Assembly (NCBI GenBank): GCA_009741485.1
Contig: CM019217.1
Span: 38,245,757-38,309,756, forward strand
DNA length: 64,000 bases
DNA from: Malurus cyaneus samueli
Taxonomy: Eukaryota > Chordata > Aves > Passeriformes > Maluridae
Reading direction: 5' to 3'
Below the pieces are notes generated by a model. It was not told where the DNA came from. It worked only from the letters and a program-made list of their open reading frames with translations, and did no database searches. This document shows positions 40,384 through 52,570 of this stretch, piece after piece. The position numbers and the translations under genes are program-made. Numbering within the stretch: the stretch's first letter is position 1; every line of letters starts with the position of its first letter.

Positions 40384-40910
40384 TTATCTCAATTCAGTAT
40401 TTTGGAAGAGACCTTTAAGATCATCAAGTCCAACCACGAACCCAGCATTACCACTGTAACTTCTAAACCACTAAACCATATAAATAATTTCTTTTTCCTG
40501 ACACCTAATCTGAATATCCCCCTTCTCAGCTTAAGGCTGTTATCTCTGATCCCCTCACTGCAGGTGTAGCAGAAGAGACCAGTCCCCACCTCAACACAAC
40601 CTGATTTCAGGGATTTGTAGAGAGCGCTGAAGTTCCCCCCTGAGGCTCCTCTTCTCCAGGCTAAACATCCCCAGATCCCTCAGCCCACTGTCACGTTCTC
40701 CAGTGCTTTCATGAGCCTTATTACCCTTCTCTGAACATGTTCCAGCACTAAAATGGCATTTTTAAAGTGAGTGGCCCAGAACTGACTGCAACACTCATGG
40801 TGTGGCCTCAGCAGTGCTGAGTACGGGGGGACAATCTCTTCCCTGCTCCTGCTGGCCACATTATTGCTGATCCAGGCCAGGATGTCATTGGCCTTCTTGG
40901 CTGCCTGCTT
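40384..40910 (-). mobile_element. CR1-type LINE, 3' region (about 0.5 kb)
   Basis: On the plus strand this begins with the inverted CR1 3' terminus (TTTTGGAAGAGACCTTTAAG). It continues through CTTCTCCAGGCTAAACATCC and the segment TTGGCCTTCTTGGCTGCCTG, all standard avian CR1 3'-region motifs. The element is therefore on the minus strand, truncated before the reverse transcriptase core. No intact frame is present. Confidence 0.92.
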
Positions 40911-43900
40911 TAGAATTAAGTTCAGTCATTTTCTTGTAAATGCAAAGATTGAAACAAATCCACTTGAGACTGTAAAAGCTAAATATGAATGTTGTAATAG
41001 TCTTTAGTATTTTCCAATTCTTTTCATGCACACCTCAGGGTCTGTGTTGTCTTCAGGTACAGTAGCATACAAAACAAGTATCAGTCTTTACTGTGAATTC
41101 AGTGGGATTATTTGGTTGGTATAAATGTTAACACCACTAAAACAGTTTTTTTTTTTGTTTTGTTTTGTTTTTGTGTGCTAATCTATTTTTACATTTAAGC
41201 CTGGAAAAAAATGTAACCATGTTGCCAATGAAAACCCAAAAAATCTTTTCCTGTACATTTCTGCTGGCTGACACATCATGTCTGCTAGTCTTTTTCTAAA
41301 AAAACCTTTACTTCACACAATCCCAGAAGAATAAATAACAGATGTGACATCATATGAACACTTACTGAAACTTGGATACTTGGGCAATGCAGTACAGATG
41401 CTCCTGATGCATAGATTCAACTCTTCAATTAAATAACTCTTCCATATTTTTAAGGCTGAGGTAGGAACTCAACCCCATGTTACCATTTTCTGCTTGAAAT
41501 ACACTGCTGTGAACTGTGATATAGGATTGGTTTGTCAAAAAGAATAATTAGAAGAATTGTTTTCTCTTTTCCTTATGTTATGTACTAGCACATCATATAA
41601 TGTATACCACCTTCTGAAACTGTAACAAACAAAATCAGGAGACCATTTCAAGGAGAAATTTCAGCAGGAACATATTATGGTGATGTAAATGAATATAATT
41701 TCCCAGGCTCAGAAGAATGTCCTGGGAAGGACTAGAAAGAATGAGTAACTTCTACCAAACAATGGTTTAAGATAATCTAAGATAATCAAAGATTTCTTAC
41801 TCAATTTTTATCACTGGAGAGATATGCACACTGTGAAAGCTAGGGAAAGCAGATTCAATTGCTTCTTGGCTCCCCTCACAAGATACATAAGGTAGAAAAA
41901 GCCCAGCAAGAAATTGAGCCCACTATATTTATTTATTTATCCAACAATAAGTGCTGTTGATCTTAAAATCCCTTCCCTTTGTGGAAGGGGGAAGTGCTGG
42001 GGAGTGCCATACACAATACACTAATTACAATCACTTTCTGCTTCAATAAAGGAAATACAAACTTCCTGCCTTGGCAAAGGTTAGAATGTCTCAAGCAGGT
42101 GGGAAAAGGACCATGTAAGTGTCTAGACAGAAATGTGGAGGAAAAGTACTTCCTAAATTTTCTGTTTGTGTGCTAATCCAGAAAGTAGACTACACATGTA
42201 TACAGAATTGCCTTAATTACTGGTTCTCCTTCTATGATAATTATATTTTTAAATATACGAATACCAAAATGTTAAAAGATCTATAGTGCTCCAGTACATT
42301 CTGACACTCGTGGTCACAAGATTCTTCTCTTCACCTTCTGCAGAGTAGGAAGTTAAAATTAGCCTTCTAGGCATACTAAAATTTGGTTAGTAACTACTCT
42401 CTACAGATTCTTCCAAATTCTTCCAAATGCATGTATTCCTATGAAATCATTGCTGAGTATTGTTATTATTGAGTGGGTGCTTCTCTCCAAAGGGAACTTT
42501 ATTACTTAAGCCAGCACTGAAAAGCTATCTGTGAAGAAAGTGGGAATGTTTCCAAGATGGAAGATGATACATGAATACAAAATTCCATAGGCATATTTTG
42601 ATTAAATAATATTCCCAGGAGAAAAGATTTCAAGTCAATCATTATGTTCTCAAAAATATATCTGAGATTATCAGTCAATTAATATGTTTTACATAACCCT
42701 CACATTTTTATAGGGAAAACAAAACCTTAGGGCTACCAACCCTTTGAAGATCAGTAAAGGCTTAGTACACCCCCAAATACTTGAAGACTCCTTTCTCAGA
42801 CAGTAAAGAGCACATAACAATAACATAAAACTTTGGACTGCACTCTATGCACTTATCTACATATTTTCAGATTAGAAACTCAGCTTTTTAAAACCAAAGG
42901 TCTTTATCTTCACAGCTTTCAGGTGTAGTGTCTAAAAATATTCATAATTTACAGGAAATTATGCTATACGTACAGCAAAAACCTACATACATGACATTAC
43001 ACTGACTGTGACAGACTACTCTGCTTCCAGGCACGTGGATCCACATGAATATTGGCATGAGTAAAATTGCAAAGCAGCTAATTTAAGTAGAACTGGAAGA
43101 GAAATTAAGTTGCTGTTTGAAGAATACAATACTTTCCATCAAATATATGATTTTACAAGTAAGATCGGTTTACTCTGCCCAGCTGAGAACCAGGTAAATT
43201 CAATAACATAAGTCTCTCATGGATTATTCTGAAACTAGGTAACAGAAAGAAATTCTGCAGAGGAGAGAAAGAAGAAATTCTCCATATAAGTGGGCTGACA
43301 AGTATCCCACAGGTCAATTCCAGCCAGACCACTTCCTTGGTCTTCCAATGCCTAAAGCCCAACAGCTGAACATTACTCATCAGATTTACCACTGTGTGCT
43401 AACAAAAAAGGAGGCATGCTGTTCTGACATAGCTAACATAGCTATTAGAAATGGCTGCTGCAGTCACACAGACCACAAAGCGGATGACGAAACTGCAATC
43501 ATGCTCCTGTTTGTGGAGCAGTTGGATGATCATGCCTTCCACAACCATCACATAGGCTCAAAAAATTCTGCAGTGCAAAGCAGAGGAGAGTGAGTTGCTT
43601 TCTGTTACCTGGAACCTTAATTCTCAATACTCACTTTACAATAATTATAATTGTGCAAATACAGTAATTACTTTAGAATAACAGTTTGCAAAGTTTTTTT
43701 ACTGTGTGATGATTGCAATATATAAGAAAACAGTAGACTCAGGCTAGTCAATAGGCCCATAATAATTGTGCATGAGTGGCAAGATGGCAAGATGAGCCTT
43801 GCCAGTCAAAAAAAAACAAAAAGAAAATTAAAAAGAAACTTAAGAACACTTTGAAAATAATAGAGAATGTTCTAAGATTTCATGAAGCATAACAGCATAA

Positions 43901-45080
43901 AAACATTTATTTTACATCAGTGCTTTTTAATTGTTTGCTAAAACACCCTTCAAATTTTCAGAAGAGTTTTTCACTGAAAAAAATGTTCTTGATTTAGAAA
44001 GCTGCAAGAAAAGTTACGTGGCATATATCCACCAACTGCTAACAAACCTTTACCACATATCCGCCATTGCAATTTTAGGAAAACTGCTATGTCAGGTTGC
44101 AGTGTGTGATAACTTGGTAAATTCTGACTTCGTGATTATCAGGTTTCTCTATCTCAAAGATGAGAGAAACATTTTTATCCAAATAAGACGCTCCTAATTC
44201 CAACAATATCTTTCCTACTTGCATGTCCTTAAGTGTTTCAAAAGTTGTAAGAACCTCTGTATACCTCCCACCCCATATTTCTAGTTTATTTTATTCAAAC
44301 TCTTATCCCTCTGCCCCCACCTTTTCTCAGAGGGTTTCTCCTCCTGGCCAGGAAAAATAGTACAAGAACATCATTTCACAGACAGCTCTTTCATGTTTTG
44401 TTTCCCGACCAAATGCAGGATGAAACACAATCTCTCTCAAAGTGTTCTCATAAGTATTTGCCCCATTTTCATAGAGAAATGGTTTAGATACCATCAACAG
44501 ACATATGCTGAGAGCCGTTTAATTTTTTCTATGGTTTTTTTTCCCATCCTCTTGTTATCAATTCTGTATCTTAATCCTTTTATGTCTGGTATGCATTGTG
44601 AATCACAGGCCAACTCTGGATGTCTGGAAACTGTTGGGCTTTCTTAAAGAACATCATCATAACTATTCCCACCCCAGAACGTCGGTGGATTTCTGTGCAC
44701 ACAAACTTGTGAGTGAACATAAAACTTTCTGGACAACATATAATACATCTTATGAAATTAATTTCAGGAATATAAGGTTTGTTCACAGGATTAACGGTTT
44801 CACTTCAATACAGCCACAGAATACCAGGGAAAAACAGTTTATTGACCTCAAAGCCTAATGAAACATTGACTGTGTCTACTCCTATTTTTAGATGCATGCT
44901 CTGCAGTGCCATATTCCTTAATATAAAGCTGACCCAAATGTTCCAATAGCAAACGTTGGTTTCTATTTGATAGCCAATGCATATCTTTGCTTTCCAAGTT
45001 TCTGTAAACACATCATTATAAAGCAGGCCAGTCTTACTTTTCCCAGCCTTCTTTCTAATTATGTGCATGCTGCCAGGAAA

Positions 45081-45184
45081 CTTTCTTTCTTTTTTTTTTT
45101 TTTCTTTTTTTTTTGTCTTCACTACTAAAATTTTAGCAAATGCCTGATGTGTGCTGCAGACTTGGAAAAGAAAAAAAAAAAAAA
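45081..45184. repeat. T-rich tract and poly-A tract in inverted arrangement
   Basis: A T-rich run (45081-45114, interrupted by single C) is followed about 56 bp later by A14 (45171-45184). The two could pair as a long A-T stem. No transposon body is seen between them. Confidence 0.75.
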
Positions 45185-45885
45185 CCTCCAAAACTGTTAC
45201 TGTTATAAGTTACAAAGTTACTAAGTAACATCAAATTCCTTTCAACACCCAGTGATAAACATTAGACAAAAAAATTTAGCTACGAGAGTACATCACCAGA
45301 GCACTAGATCACCAAATATGTCTTCCTTTTAGATATATGAATTCCACAGAACAACGCAAAATTCCATATTTTTGTTTATTTTTATTTAATTTTGGGAAGA
45401 AGCTGTGGAAAGTTTCTGAAAAGATCAAGTCTCCTGCCCATTACCAACTCTCTTCATCCAGAACTATCATCGGCTTCCTACACAAGTTTACAGAGAAGGC
45501 TGGGAAGCCACTCATAGTTTAGTGCACTATCATATTTATTCAGGGCTGATTTAGCAAGTCTTGGGCTACAGAAATACACAGAGCCGCTGCCGCCACAAAA
45601 GCATCCTTTCCGCGTTTGGAAACACCAAGGGGACGGTCGGGGTCGGCAAATAAAGTGCATCAGCCAAACTCGAATGAGACTACACACGATGTGGCAAACT
45701 AGAAGAGCAAGAAAGAATCGATCAAAGATAGAAACACTCGAAAGAAAGGCGGTCAGCCCGGTCCGATTACAGCATGATTTCATTTGCCCTGACCTTTCGC
45801 CTCCCATCACCGCTTCTGCCGTGCGTTCACCTCATCTGAAGAAGACACGTCACTACGAACTCCTGCAAGTATCCTGCCATCTTAC

Positions 45886-45967
45886 CTCGGCAACGCTGAG
45901 CGGGCGGCTCTCACATACCCGGGCAAGCTTGCAGGGGACGCGGGCGAGCGGCGGCAGCGCGGAGCGG
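45886..45967 (-). other. PALLD: Predicted noncoding first exon of a short palladin isoform
   Basis: The segment begins about 31 nt after the minus-strand TATA box (45998-45992) and ends at a strong donor, GCCGAG|GTAAGA, with GT at 45885-45884. It is GC-rich and carries no useful reading frame. Its only ATG (45916-45914) is followed at once by TGA (45913-45911). Splicing to the acceptor at 18661 would place the proline-rich exon next. The first ATG met there is methionine 61 at 18479, the counterpart of the mammalian 90-kDa start. The start coordinate is an estimate from TATA spacing. Alternatives are a first exon of a long noncoding RNA, or a different donor at GTATGT (45918-45913). Confidence 0.55.
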
Positions 45968-45991
45968 AGCGGAGCCCGCAGGTAGCCGGCG

Positions 45992-45998
45992 CTATATA
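45992..45998 (-). promoter_or_regulatory. TATA box (TATATAG)
   Basis: TATATAG on the minus strand lies inside a CpG island, about 112 bp upstream of the strong splice donor at 45885. The plus strand reads TATATAGG at 45993-46000. Confidence 0.65.
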
Positions 45999-46028
45999 GG
46001 GCGGGCCCGGAGCGCAGGCACCGCGCCG

Positions 46029-46035
46029 TGACTCA
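46029..46035. promoter_or_regulatory. AP-1/TRE consensus TGACTCA
   Basis: This perfect TGACTCA lies about 30 bp upstream of the minus-strand TATA box, a plausible promoter-proximal position. The motif recurs elsewhere in the window (for example 51973-51979), so only the position makes it notable. Confidence 0.5.
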
Positions 46036-46938
46036 CGGAGGAGCCGCCGCCGGCGCGTCCCACTCCGCCAGCTTCACGTTAAGAGTCCCGCGGCCGCCCG
46101 GGAGCCCCAAAGCGTGCGGGAGGCGTTACCAGGCTGCCGGCAACGAGAGGGAGACGTGGGTTTCCAGCAGCGAGTCGCCATCGGGATCGTTTCTACCAGC
46201 TGCCGCCGCCTAAGTTACTTTACTTAGTAGAGTAGAAAGTTACTCTTCCTTGGAGCTGCAAGAACTGTGACTTTGTGATACGCTTTTTGCCAAAGAAGGC
46301 CCGGGTCCCAGGCTGGAAGTTCACTTTTTTCCTTCCAGGAGCCCGACGTCCATAGCCAGCAGAAAAACTTGAGAAGGCTCTGCGGCAGCCTAGAGAGTAG
46401 AGGAAATATCCCAGACTCTTCCATATTGCCATATAGCTGCACATAAGTGTTGCTACGAGAATTTATATCACTTTTCCTGTGAAGCAAAAGTTTCCACGAT
46501 TTCTACGTTATTTTGTCTGCATGACATTGTGGGTGGGATGGCTTCACACTTAATGTAAAACTGCAGCAGCCGTGTCTCAAGTCGTTCTTCTAAGCCCTTT
46601 AATACTTTTGTATTCTTTTAAAACAACACTTATGCCACTACTCATCCCTACCAAGTCCCCAAGTGCTCATATTAAACTGAATTTAAAACTTCTTTCTGAA
46701 ATAAGGTTTTGTGCTATTGCACCACAGTAATCTGTTTTACAAATGGTCTCCTGTGTCTTTTTCACCTTCAAAGAATAATATCAGACACCAGAAAACATTT
46801 ATTATACGATATAAAAATCCAGCTGGTTTGTGGTCTAATTATGCAAAACCTTCCAGTTACCAAATGGTTACTCTAAATACATTAATTACTACTACTAATA
46901 TTTTACTAAGGCCATCATTTGAAGGTAGGTATTTTTTC

Positions 46939-46958
46939 TTTTTTTTTTTTTTTTTTTT
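46939..46958 (+). repeat. Poly-T homopolymer (T20)
   Basis: This is an uninterrupted run of about 20 T on the plus strand, directly followed by CG. Confidence 0.9.
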
Positions 46959-47170
46959 CGCCCATACAAGGAGATGAAGAATGCCAGTTTTTTTTTGTTG
47001 GTTCACACCCTTCCTATTGTAAGCCACATGGTCTGGATCCAGTGCTTTCTTACAGGTTTCATGCCAACATCAGTTTTATAAGCAATAGAACACAACTAAT
47101 CACTAAAGTCTGCTTAAACATCTACCTAAAACAAGACAGATAATCTCAAAATATAGATCTATGAAATCTC

Positions 47171-47208
47171 TATTCTCAATTCCTTGCTTTATTCTCAATT
47201 CCTTGCTT
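47171..47208. repeat. Perfect tandem duplication, 19-bp unit x 2
   Basis: TATTCTCAATTCCTTGCTT occurs at 47171-47189 and 47190-47208 without mismatch. Confidence 0.95.
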
Positions 47209-50200
47209 AGCCCATGGAGGTGTTCAGCAGTATCAGTTGCATTTTCTACATCATGAACAGCAAGTAAGTGGACAAACATGCTCCCTTTTACCTCGCTGTT
47301 CAATATCCTGGATAACAGTTAAAAGATTTTAGGGCAGATGAATGGAAGGCTGCTCCTCCTTGTTCTTTGAGCCCCATTTCCAATCAGTGTGTATTATAGT
47401 TCAGCTCTGGATGACTGGAAATCTGTTTGGTTTACAAGAATACCACCATAACTATTTTCTCCCAGCTGGTATGAACCTCCAAAATGAGCAAGACCTCTAC
47501 CTGAGAAATTTCATTCCACAGTGACAATGCAGAACAAGGTGGCACTGAAAATTTCTCTGCTTACTCAACCTCCTTCATGCTCTTTCACCATTAAGCGCTC
47601 TTTAGGACTCAGAACTCACTCCACATCACTCAATCACTCCAGAATACAACAGGAAGAACAGAGGAATGCTGCCAATTAGGAAAAGGGTGGGGAAAATAAA
47701 GCATCTCCCCATTGCTAGAACAGAGAGTGACATGCCAGAACCTGGTAGCGAGAAGGCTGGCACGGCACTAGCACTCTGTTTCCAATCCTGGGTCACGACT
47801 ATGGGGAAGAAGCATGGTAGCTCAAATACACAGCATTAAGATAGTACAAAGACAAAAAGAGTATCACTCATGGCTGATCAGGTCTCTCTATGATTTTTGG
47901 TAGGTATGCTCGTCAAGTATAGTATTTTATCGAACAAGCAGAACACATTTCAGACAGTAATAGTGGCAGACAGGGTAACACACACAACAAACAGCAGGCT
48001 GATGTACAGTAGGAAAAGTCAGTGACAGAAAAACGGTACTTGCATGTCACATCTCTTAACTGCACCTTCTTTGTATTTGATTATTAACCGATTGAAATAA
48101 TACTGCATTAACAACACACATTAAGGAGTTTTCCAACATTTCTTTTGTCATAGCTCTTAAATGTTTTGCATGTAAAAATTTTATGCCTATGTGTGTATGT
48201 GTATGTTCAGTTCATGGAGATGGAAGATGGAAGCAGAGAGCTTGTTCACATCTGTTTAGTTCAAGACATTTGTTTTTCTCTGACTCTTCAAGCAAAATTG
48301 GGCACGGAAAGTGAAAATGAAGCTCAGCTTACTGGGAAACAAGCATGAGGCACAATGTGAGATAAAGATCCAAAGAGAAAAGAAGTAAAACCATATGCTT
48401 AGCTTAAAACTTAATATGATCTGTGATTCCTTCTTGTAAACAACTTTGTCTATAATTCCAGTCCCAGAAACATTTGTTTCTAGTTTAAGGAGTTTCCAAC
48501 TATGTGCACAGCATGACTGGCAAACTGAAATGAGAGAAACCAATTTACACATAAAAAGACAGTTGCCTACAGCTCCAATTAAGTCCTAATATTTAAAAGA
48601 AATAATTAAAACATAATTTAAGCAATCAGCTTTTAGAAAAAAAAATGCAGTAAAATACCCCAACAATTCATTTCTGTGGACCAGGGAAGATAATGGTAGA
48701 TGTCATTAGTAAAACTGGCGAACACCAAACTGCCCGAAGTTTTTTTTCTAGCATTCATGCTAACTTTGAGAAACTTCACAAAATTAAGATTTACTTTTCA
48801 TACCACCCTGTAAATAAAATGAAATTAGTATTGTTTGAAGTACAAAAACTAAAAAGGATGAATTCAGGAGAGAAAAGCTGAAAATGCAGAGAGAACACCT
48901 TACACAAAGTAATTACATCTTCAGCAATGAATGAAAATAAATTAAAAAACTCAACGGACTTCATGAGAAAGTCCGTCAAATTTTTCAACTACTACAGAAT
49001 AATTTGTAGTATTTAAACATAGCCTTTTTGCCTGCAGTGTATCTTCAGTGAAGGAAGTGTATTTTAATAGTGTATATATATTTTCATTCACACCAGCTGG
49101 TTTCCAGGTGCTACTATACTACAAAAAAACTACATAATTCTTTTTCCTTCCTTCTCTTTGCCTCCTTGATTTTTCCGCATTATGATATGCAAAAATTTTG
49201 CATTCTAGGTGCTAACTTAATGAAGACTTTTAAAGCTACACTGGAGTGTGCAATTCTGATTACTCAAGTTAAGACCAGACCTCTCAAAGTTTTTAAATCA
49301 AAACAGGATATTTTGAAAAAAGAAAAAAAGAACAAACAAATAAAACTTAAAAAATTCTGAGGTCTAGGAAGAAGTTGTGATTGAGATTCAAATAGTGTTT
49401 TTTACATGGGGCAGACACATGACATGAGATTCTTTTGGTCTTAAAAACTGGAAATTAATTCAAGGATATAGGCATGCCTATAAATCAACCCAAATAGGGT
49501 TTAGCTAGCCACAATGCAGCTTTGCATCATATTACAGTTCAAACATCATTAAGCTCAGATGGAAATGTCAGTTAAATAGACTCTGAAGGACTGACTTGAA
49601 GAGGGAATTGGAAGAGTTTACAAGCTTCCAAACTGATTTATATGCAGCTGACTGAATTCAATGATCTATGGAACCCAGTTCAGCAATCTCCCTGCTTTTC
49701 CTACATAAGGGAAATGCATCCTGTTTAGACTAGCTGTGCAAAATAAGCTTTGACATGCTAACTGTTGTGGATTTTTATTTTTTTATTTAAAACCAAAAAT
49801 AACATTCTCATAAAGCTACATCACCTCCCATACTGTACTTGACAAAGAAGTCAAAGATTTTCTCAATAGTTTTGAATGTGGATTCCTAAACCAGGAACAG
49901 GACACTGATTTTCTTGGAATGCATGAGAGTTTGAGATTTCTTTAGAAGGCCAGAATGCAAAGCTAGGATTCCCTAAAACCAAAAGTGACCAACTATACCT
50001 CTGAAATGGCAGTTACTAAACATGTGCCAATCCAAAGCATTTAGCACTATTTCAAGTATCCTGTACTACCTAACTTGGCTTGTGTTGGCAGATACTGATG
50101 TTGTAACTGTAAATTGCTTTGTTTGATACTATTTCCTGTTGGTGAAATTCACAATGTCTGAACTAGAAGTACCAAACAGTTTGTGGCTTTTGTTTTTCTT

Positions 50201-52094
50201 AGCACTTCTGGAAAATAAGGGATCATATGTTTATTGCAAGAAAGGTTATTTAAGCAAACATTTCCCATCACTTTCAATTCTGCCAATACACACCATTAAA
50301 ATTATGTGTTTTACAGAAGGAAAAACACAGCTAGAGCTAACACTTGGTAACAAATCATACTGCAGTCTGTGATCTATGAAAACGTGATTCAACAGCAACA
50401 ACAAAAAGAAGATCTTTGCCCAAACTTCTAATAATACCTACAGAAAAATGAGAATTGGAAGTTTTTATTGCTGATAAAATTTTCATAAGGCAGCAGTTAC
50501 CATTTCAGTGGAAATATACGTATCCATGCATGTGTGCAGGAACATACATGGTGACAAAGTGACTCATGTTTAAGTCTTCTTTGCTGTACCACTATTTTGC
50601 CTTTCAGACTAAAATAGCAAAGATCTTCAGGGCAAAAAAATAATTAAATTATATTGATCAGACTTACTGTGTAACCCCTGTGACAGGCACAGGTTAACAC
50701 TAGGGTCTACTGTGTAAGAACTTTTTAACAAGGAACTGGAAGGAACAGTGATGGTTGAACAACAAGCATATAGAGAAGTCAAGTAACCCAATGGCTTTTT
50801 GGAAGAACTGAGATACCTCAGCACCCACATGACTGGTCTGTTTCATCCATGAGTATTCCGTGAGATTTCCTGGCCTGCACAACTACTACAGCAACGTGTA
50901 AGAGGTATGGAAATAAAATATAACAAAATATAACCTAGAAAACAATTTACTCCTCAGACTTTACTTCATAGTAAAACTGACATAACACTTCTCAGCTGTG
51001 ATATTGAAACTCACTTTTACAAGCATTACTGTGGATTTATGAGAGGTCTACTTGCGCTTTAGATGCTAAAATTGTTAGAAGGCTTATAAAACATCACAGT
51101 TACAGCAATTTGAATGTCACCTGTAAGTCCTTCCCAGTTCTGAACTCAAATCTCAAAACTACATTCTCTTCTTTATACCCCTGATATGGCAATAGCGAGT
51201 GTGTTGTATCTTTCAATTAGCTACACTCCTGTAACTTACAGCTGCTGTAACTGTGAGGCCTGTCAGGAAAAATAAAGAAGCCATTTCTTCTGAGTCAGGC
51301 TTCCCTACAATATTTTAAATGTTTTTCAGTAGCTGTTTATGAGCTGATCTTGTGACAAGTTCAAGATCAAGGCATAACTTACTTCCTTTCATCAGGATGT
51401 GGAACTCACAGTGCATGTAATTGTTTGCTATAAGGGCTGTGGATTTAGCAGACATTCTCTTGCTAATGTTTTGAAACCAGAGCAAACCAGGCCAGCATGG
51501 TACATGCTACTGCTGAAGTTTGTGCCCACAGCTATTTAGTTTTCCCTATTCTAGGTTTCACACAATCAGCAGAGGTTATAGTTCTTCCTTCTGAATATTT
51601 GTTGTGTTGATTCTTGGTGCACCCAAGTGAGTCTGAAGTGAAAAAGTGAATGGTGGTCTATGTCTTTTTACACACAAAAAAAGACCTTTTAACTTCAGTC
51701 CATATAAGTAGATAAAACAATGTCCCAAGACACCACAGATTAGGATCACTGGGTTTGAATTTTACACCTATGTTTAAACCAGAACCTAACTTGTATTTCT
51801 GATATCCCATATCAAATTGCAACGACACCTCTGTCTCTCAGGGGTGTATGTGGACCCTTTCTAGATATATTTCGAAGTTTTCATTAGAACACTACAGTAG
51901 ACAAAAACTTATGTGTTTTTGTAATGCTTGAAATTATCTGCAATGGGATTCTTCTTTCCCCCTCGCAAAGGATGACTCATTTATCTTCAGTCTGCTAACC
52001 AATGGGGCTGCCAAAGACCCCTCCTTCCTAAACAAAAATCTGTAGAGAGCTTTCAGAAACATGAGAAAATATAACAAACACAATTTGAGTTCTT

Positions 52095-52570
52095 AACTTT
52101 GCTGGCAGAAGATCACAGAAGTATATGGATAAGCGCGCCAGCCTCTCACCCCTGCATTTACCACTCCGCTGGTAACAACAGAGAGCAGCTCCCTGCACAG
52201 AGACCGCTTCCCCGGCTTCCCTGGCATCTCCCCCTCTGCTCCTATTCTGAAATCCTCCAGCTCCAACTTCCTTATTTGGTTGCCGGGACTGTTCTTTGTC
52301 TGGCTGAGCCCCCCGGGCCGCGCCTCCCCCGGCTCGGCCCGGCCCGGCTCCAGCGGGCCACCCTGCCGGGCCCCGGCGGAGCCGCGGCCATGCCCATGTA
52401 AGGAGCAGCTGCCTCGGGCCGGCCGAGCGGCGGCTCCGGGCCGGGAGTGCCGGCGAGCCCTCCGGCTTGCCCCGCTCGCCCCCTGCAGCAGCCGCAGCTC
52501 CCAGCGCACGGCAGCCGCGGGCTTCCCGAGCAGCAATACTGCCCAAGCCTCCTCAGCTGCGTGTGCGAAC
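52095..52570. promoter_or_regulatory. CpG island 2: second candidate promoter, TATA-less
   Basis: A GC-rich, CpG-dense segment with many CGG, GCCGCG and CCCGG words stands out from the AT-rich surroundings. The core is about 52,300-52,520. Long open frames here on both strands (up to about 210 codons) are what GC-rich sequence gives by chance, and none resembles a known protein. On the minus strand, possible donors are GGG|GTGAGA (GT at 52149-52148) and GTG|GTAAAT (GT at 52161-52160), either of which could close a noncoding first exon. A perfect CArG box lies inside. It could be a further palladin promoter or the promoter of a noncoding RNA; orientation is not settled. Confidence 0.55.
52270..52279. 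promoter_or_regulatory. CArG box (CCTTATTTGG), SRF-binding consensus
   Basis: This is an exact match to CC(A/T)6GG inside CpG island 2. SRF with MRTF cofactors controls many actin-cytoskeleton genes, so the site fits a palladin promoter. Chance expectation for one 10-mer CArG is a few per 64 kb (another, CCAAAAAAGG, lies at 36937-36946), so the location in a GC-rich island is what gives weight. Confidence 0.5.

Larger units (their letters stand above)
18661..45885 (-). other. PALLD: PALLD intron upstream of the proline-rich exon (27.2 kb to island 1)
   Basis: No coding exon is recognisable here. The palladin exon that precedes the proline-rich exon in long isoforms was sought and is absent, so the long-isoform intron must extend past the window. 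Contents that can be named are a CR1 3' end at about 28,990-29,069, a CR1 fragment at about 40,384-40,910, several short tandem duplications, an AAAT microsatellite and homopolymer tracts. The remaining sequence is unremarkable AT-rich intron. Confidence 0.8.
45886..46205 (-). promoter_or_regulatory. PALLD: CpG island 1: candidate alternative palladin promoter
   Basis: This is a sharp rise in G+C and CpG density in otherwise AT-rich intron. It contains a GC box (GGGCGGG, 45999-46005) touching a TATA element, an AP-1 type TGACTCA (46029-46035) and many CGG/GCC clusters. The minus direction is favoured by the strong donor downstream. The plus direction offers only weaker donors, but TATATA is nearly symmetric, so divergent transcription is possible. 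In mammals, nested promoters generate palladin isoforms; assigning this island to that role is inference. Confidence 0.65.

Noticed and set aside
45674..46213. Plus-strand open frames (103 and 61 codons) across CpG island 1
   Set aside because: No family similarity; they cross the promoter and TATA box and are explained by base composition.
46415..46450. CArG-like CCATATTGCC upstream of island 1
   Set aside because: It ends in CC instead of GG and the overlapping variants have two or three mismatches, so it does not meet the SRF consensus.
51973..51979. Further TGACTCA sites (51973 and near 50,563 and 56,101)
   Set aside because: Several copies are expected by chance in 64 kb, and these are not placed at a recognisable core promoter.
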